DNA of 64,000 nucleotides. Origin: Lysobacterales bacterium. GTDB lineage: Bacteria; Pseudomonadota; Gammaproteobacteria; Xanthomonadales; Rhodanobacteraceae. The notes under the pieces were generated by a model. That model did no database searches and was not told the DNA's origin. It was given only the letters and a program-made list of their open reading frames with translations. The DNA is taken from contig JADKJL010000013.1 of NCBI GenBank assembly GCA_016721015.1, positions 186,001 to 250,000 on the forward strand, read 5' to 3'. Made by a program: the position numbers and the translations under genes. Of this stretch, positions 62,250 through 64,000 are shown piece by piece (within the stretch, counting starts at the first letter, position 1; every line of letters starts with the position of its first letter).

Positions 62250-62579
62250 GTGGAAGCCAAAGCGATACTGCGCGGTGCGCGCATCTCCGCCCAGAAGGTT
62301 CGCCTCGTCGCCGATCAGGTGCGCGGCATGCCGGTCGGCAATGCAACCAACCTGCTCACCTTCAGCAACAAGAAGGCTGCGCATCTGGTCAAGAAACTCC
62401 TGTTGTCGGCGGTCGCCAATGCCGAGAACAACCTTGGCGCCGATGTCGATGAACTGATGATCTCGAAGATCTTCGTCGATGAAGGTCCGTCATTGAAGCG
62501 TATGCATGCACGTGCCAAGGGCCGTGGTAACCGTATTACCAAGCGCACCAGCCACATTACCGTGGTCGTGGGCGAGTAA
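62250..62579 (+). CDS. rplV: 50S ribosomal protein uL22
   Basis: 109 aa. GTG start (62250) with AGGGAG upstream. Conserved ARISAQKVRLVADQVRG and the tunnel loop RMHARAKGRGNRITKRTSH. Macrolide contact loop intact. Confidence 0.98.
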   Translation: MEAKAILRGARISAQKVRLVADQVRGMPVGNATNLLTFSNKKAAHLVKKLLLSAVANAENNLGADVDELMISKIFVDEGPSLKRMHARAKGRGNRITKRTSHITVVVGE

Positions 62580-62591
62580 AGGACGCTAACG

Positions 62592-63293
62592 ATGGGTCAT
62601 AAAGTCAATCCGATTGGTTTCCGCCTGGGTATCTCCAAGGACTGGAATTCCAAGTGGTTCGCCAACAAGCGCGATTTCGCCGGCTATCTGGCTGCCGATC
62701 TCAAAGTCCGTGAGCTGCTCAAGAAGAAGCTTGCCCAGGCGGGCATCTCGAAGATCCTGATCGAGCGGCCGGCCAAGACTGCACGCGTGACGATCCACAC
62801 GGCGCGTCCGGGTGTCGTCATCGGCAAGAAGGGTGAGGATATCGAGAAGCTGCGCAAGGAAGTCTCGGCGGTGATGGGCGTTCCCGCTCATATCAACGTG
62901 ACCGAAGTGCGCAAGCCGGAGCTCGATGCACAGCTCGTTGCCGAGTCGATCGCCCAGCAGCTTGAGCGCCGCATCATGTTCCGTCGTGCAATGAAGCGCT
63001 CGGTGCAGAATGCCATGCGTCTCGGTGCACTCGGCATCAAGGTCAACGTGGGTGGTCGCTTGAATGGCGCCGAAATCGCGCGTTCGGAGTGGGCACGCGA
63101 AGGTCGCGTTCCGCTGCATACGCTGCGCGCCGACATTGACTATGGCCTGGCCGAAGCGAAAACGACCTACGGTATCATTGGTGTCAAGGTCTGGATCTAC
63201 AAAGGCGAGATTTTCGACCTTCATGCTGCCACGCAAGAAGCCAAGACCGAGGCCAGCGAAGAACGCGCTCCTCGTCGGTCTTCGGCGAAGTAA
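62592..63293 (+). CDS. rpsC: 30S ribosomal protein uS3
   Basis: 233 aa. GHKVNPIGFRLGI, KH domain (VVIGKKGEDIEKLR), and GRLNGAEIARSEW. Forms part of the mRNA entry site. Confidence 0.99.
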   Translation: MGHKVNPIGFRLGISKDWNSKWFANKRDFAGYLAADLKVRELLKKKLAQAGISKILIERPAKTARVTIHTARPGVVIGKKGEDIEKLRKEVSAVMGVPAHINVTEVRKPELDAQLVAESIAQQLERRIMFRRAMKRSVQNAMRLGALGIKVNVGGRLNGAEIARSEWAREGRVPLHTLRADIDYGLAEAKTTYGIIGVKVWIYKGEIFDLHAATQEAKTEASEERAPRRSSAK

Positions 63294-63304
63294 GGAACTG
63301 AATC

Positions 63305-63718
63305 ATGTTGCAACCGAAGCGAACCAAGTACCGCAAGGTGCATAAAGGCCGTAACTCGGGCATGTCGTATGTTGCCACCAAGGTGAGCTTTGGCGCCTTT
63401 GGTTTGAAGGCGACAACGCATGGCCAATTGACGGCGCGCCAGATTGAAGCCGCACGACGCTGCATCACGCGTTTCGTGAAGCGCGGCGGCAAGTTGTGGA
63501 TTCGTGTGTTTCCGGACAAGCCCATTACCAAGAAGCCCATCGAAGTTCGTATGGGTAAGGGAAAGGGCAGTGTGGAATTCTGGGTGGCTCCGATTCAACC
63601 GGGCCGTATGCTGTATGAAATCGAGGGTGTGGACGAGACTACTGCACGCGAGGCATTCCGCCTGGCCGCAGCCAAGCTCTCCGTTCAGACCCAGTTTGTA
63701 ACGAGAACGGTGCTGTAA
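63305..63718 (+). CDS. rplP: 50S ribosomal protein uL16
   Basis: 137 aa. MLQPKRTKYRKVHKGRN and RIFPDKPITKKP-like RVFPDKPITKKPIEVRMGKGKG. The stop shares one base with the rpmC start. Confidence 0.98.
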   Translation: MLQPKRTKYRKVHKGRNSGMSYVATKVSFGAFGLKATTHGQLTARQIEAARRCITRFVKRGGKLWIRVFPDKPITKKPIEVRMGKGKGSVEFWVAPIQPGRMLYEIEGVDETTAREAFRLAAAKLSVQTQFVTRTVL

Positions 63719-63903
63719 TGGAACTCAAAGAACTTCGCCAGAAATCGGAGAAGGAGCTGAACGAGCATCTCGGCGAACTTCGCCGTGAGCAGTTCAATCT
63801 GCGCATGCAGAAGGGCTCCGGTCAGCTTACCCAGACCCACCAGTTCGGACGTGTCCGGCGCGAAATTGCGCAGGTCAAGACCGTCCTTGGCAGCAAGAAG
63901 TAA
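63718..63903 (+). CDS. rpmC: 50S ribosomal protein uL29
   Basis: 61 aa, two helices: ELKELRQKSEKELNEHLGEL and FNLRMQKGSGQLTQTHQF. Overlaps rplP by one base (TAATG). Confidence 0.97.
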   Translation: MELKELRQKSEKELNEHLGELRREQFNLRMQKGSGQLTQTHQFGRVRREIAQVKTVLGSKK

Positions 63904-63912
63904 GGACGACCG

Positions 63913-64000
63913 ATGAGCGAAACAGTAAAGAATGCGCGCACGCTCGAAGGGCGTGTGGTCAGCAACAAGATGCAGAAGACGGTTACCGTCCTGCTGGAAC
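63913..64000 (+). CDS. rpsQ: 30S ribosomal protein uS17, 5' part
   Basis: The first 29 codons only; the window ends inside the gene. The start ARTLEGRVVSNKMQKTVTV is the standard uS17 N-terminus. AAGGACG before the ATG. Confidence 0.95.
   Translation, partial: MSETVKNARTLEGRVVSNKMQKTVTVLLE

Overview
The window is high-GC chromosomal DNA from a gammaproteobacterium. The gene order (end of a FimV-like gene, truA, trpFBA, accD; a tRNA-tuf-secE-nusG-rplKAJL-rpoBC block running into the str and S10 operons) and the intergenic repeat types point to the Lysobacterales (Xanthomonadales). A Rhodanobacteraceae/Dokdonella-like bacterium is my best guess, made from memory and not from a search. There are no phage genes, transposases or CRISPR arrays. 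Nearly everything is core genome, so the unusual material sits in intergenic repeats, leaders and a few accessory proteins.

Positions 1-8.2 kb: the 3' end of a fimV-like gene and its terminator, then truA-trpF-trpB-trpA-accD with start/stop overlaps between the first genes. Next comes a repeat-rich gap (12 perfect GGTGAGC heptamers, a G-run and a REP-like inverted pair), then rapA on the opposite strand.

Positions 8.2-30 kb, mixed accessory region: a secreted NDxG-repeat protein, a Stealth sugar-phosphotransferase, an M13 peptidase lipoprotein, a DUF502 membrane protein, a P-loop kinase, a B12/radical SAM (DUF4080) protein, a glycine-zipper lipoprotein, a DUF4442 hotdog protein, a thioredoxin-TPR chaperone without active-site cysteines (CnoX/YbbN type), an M28 peptidase, a BlaI-type repressor with an M56/BlaR1-like sensor, a PRC-barrel protein, two small secreted proteins and an S9 peptidase. 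A MITE-like element lies between the DUF4442 and cnoX genes and supplies the cnoX stop codon. The M56 protein carries a C-terminal array of repeats spaced exactly 34 residues apart, which is the most distinctive protein feature in the window.

Positions 30-40.6 kb: prfA and hemA on the minus strand, then a TPR lipoprotein, lolB, ispE, tRNA-Gln, prs, rplY/ctc, pth, ychF and a thioesterase on the plus strand.

Positions 40.6-64 kb: tRNA-Tyr, tRNA-Gly, tRNA-Thr, tuf, tRNA-Trp, secE, nusG, rplKAJL, rpoBC, rpsL, rpsG, fusA, a second almost identical tuf, then rpsJ-rplC-rplD-rplW-rplB-rpsS-rplV-rpsC-rplP-rpmC-rpsQ (cut by the window end). Regulatory RNA structures are visible: an rplA/rplJ leader, an rplL-rpoB attenuator, and a promoter followed at once by a terminator-like hairpin ahead of rpsL. 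Six hairpin-forming arrays of G-rich heptamers (GGGAATN or GGGAGTN type) lie at junctions between these housekeeping genes. The two tuf copies share one such array as well as their coding sequence, which suggests gene conversion.
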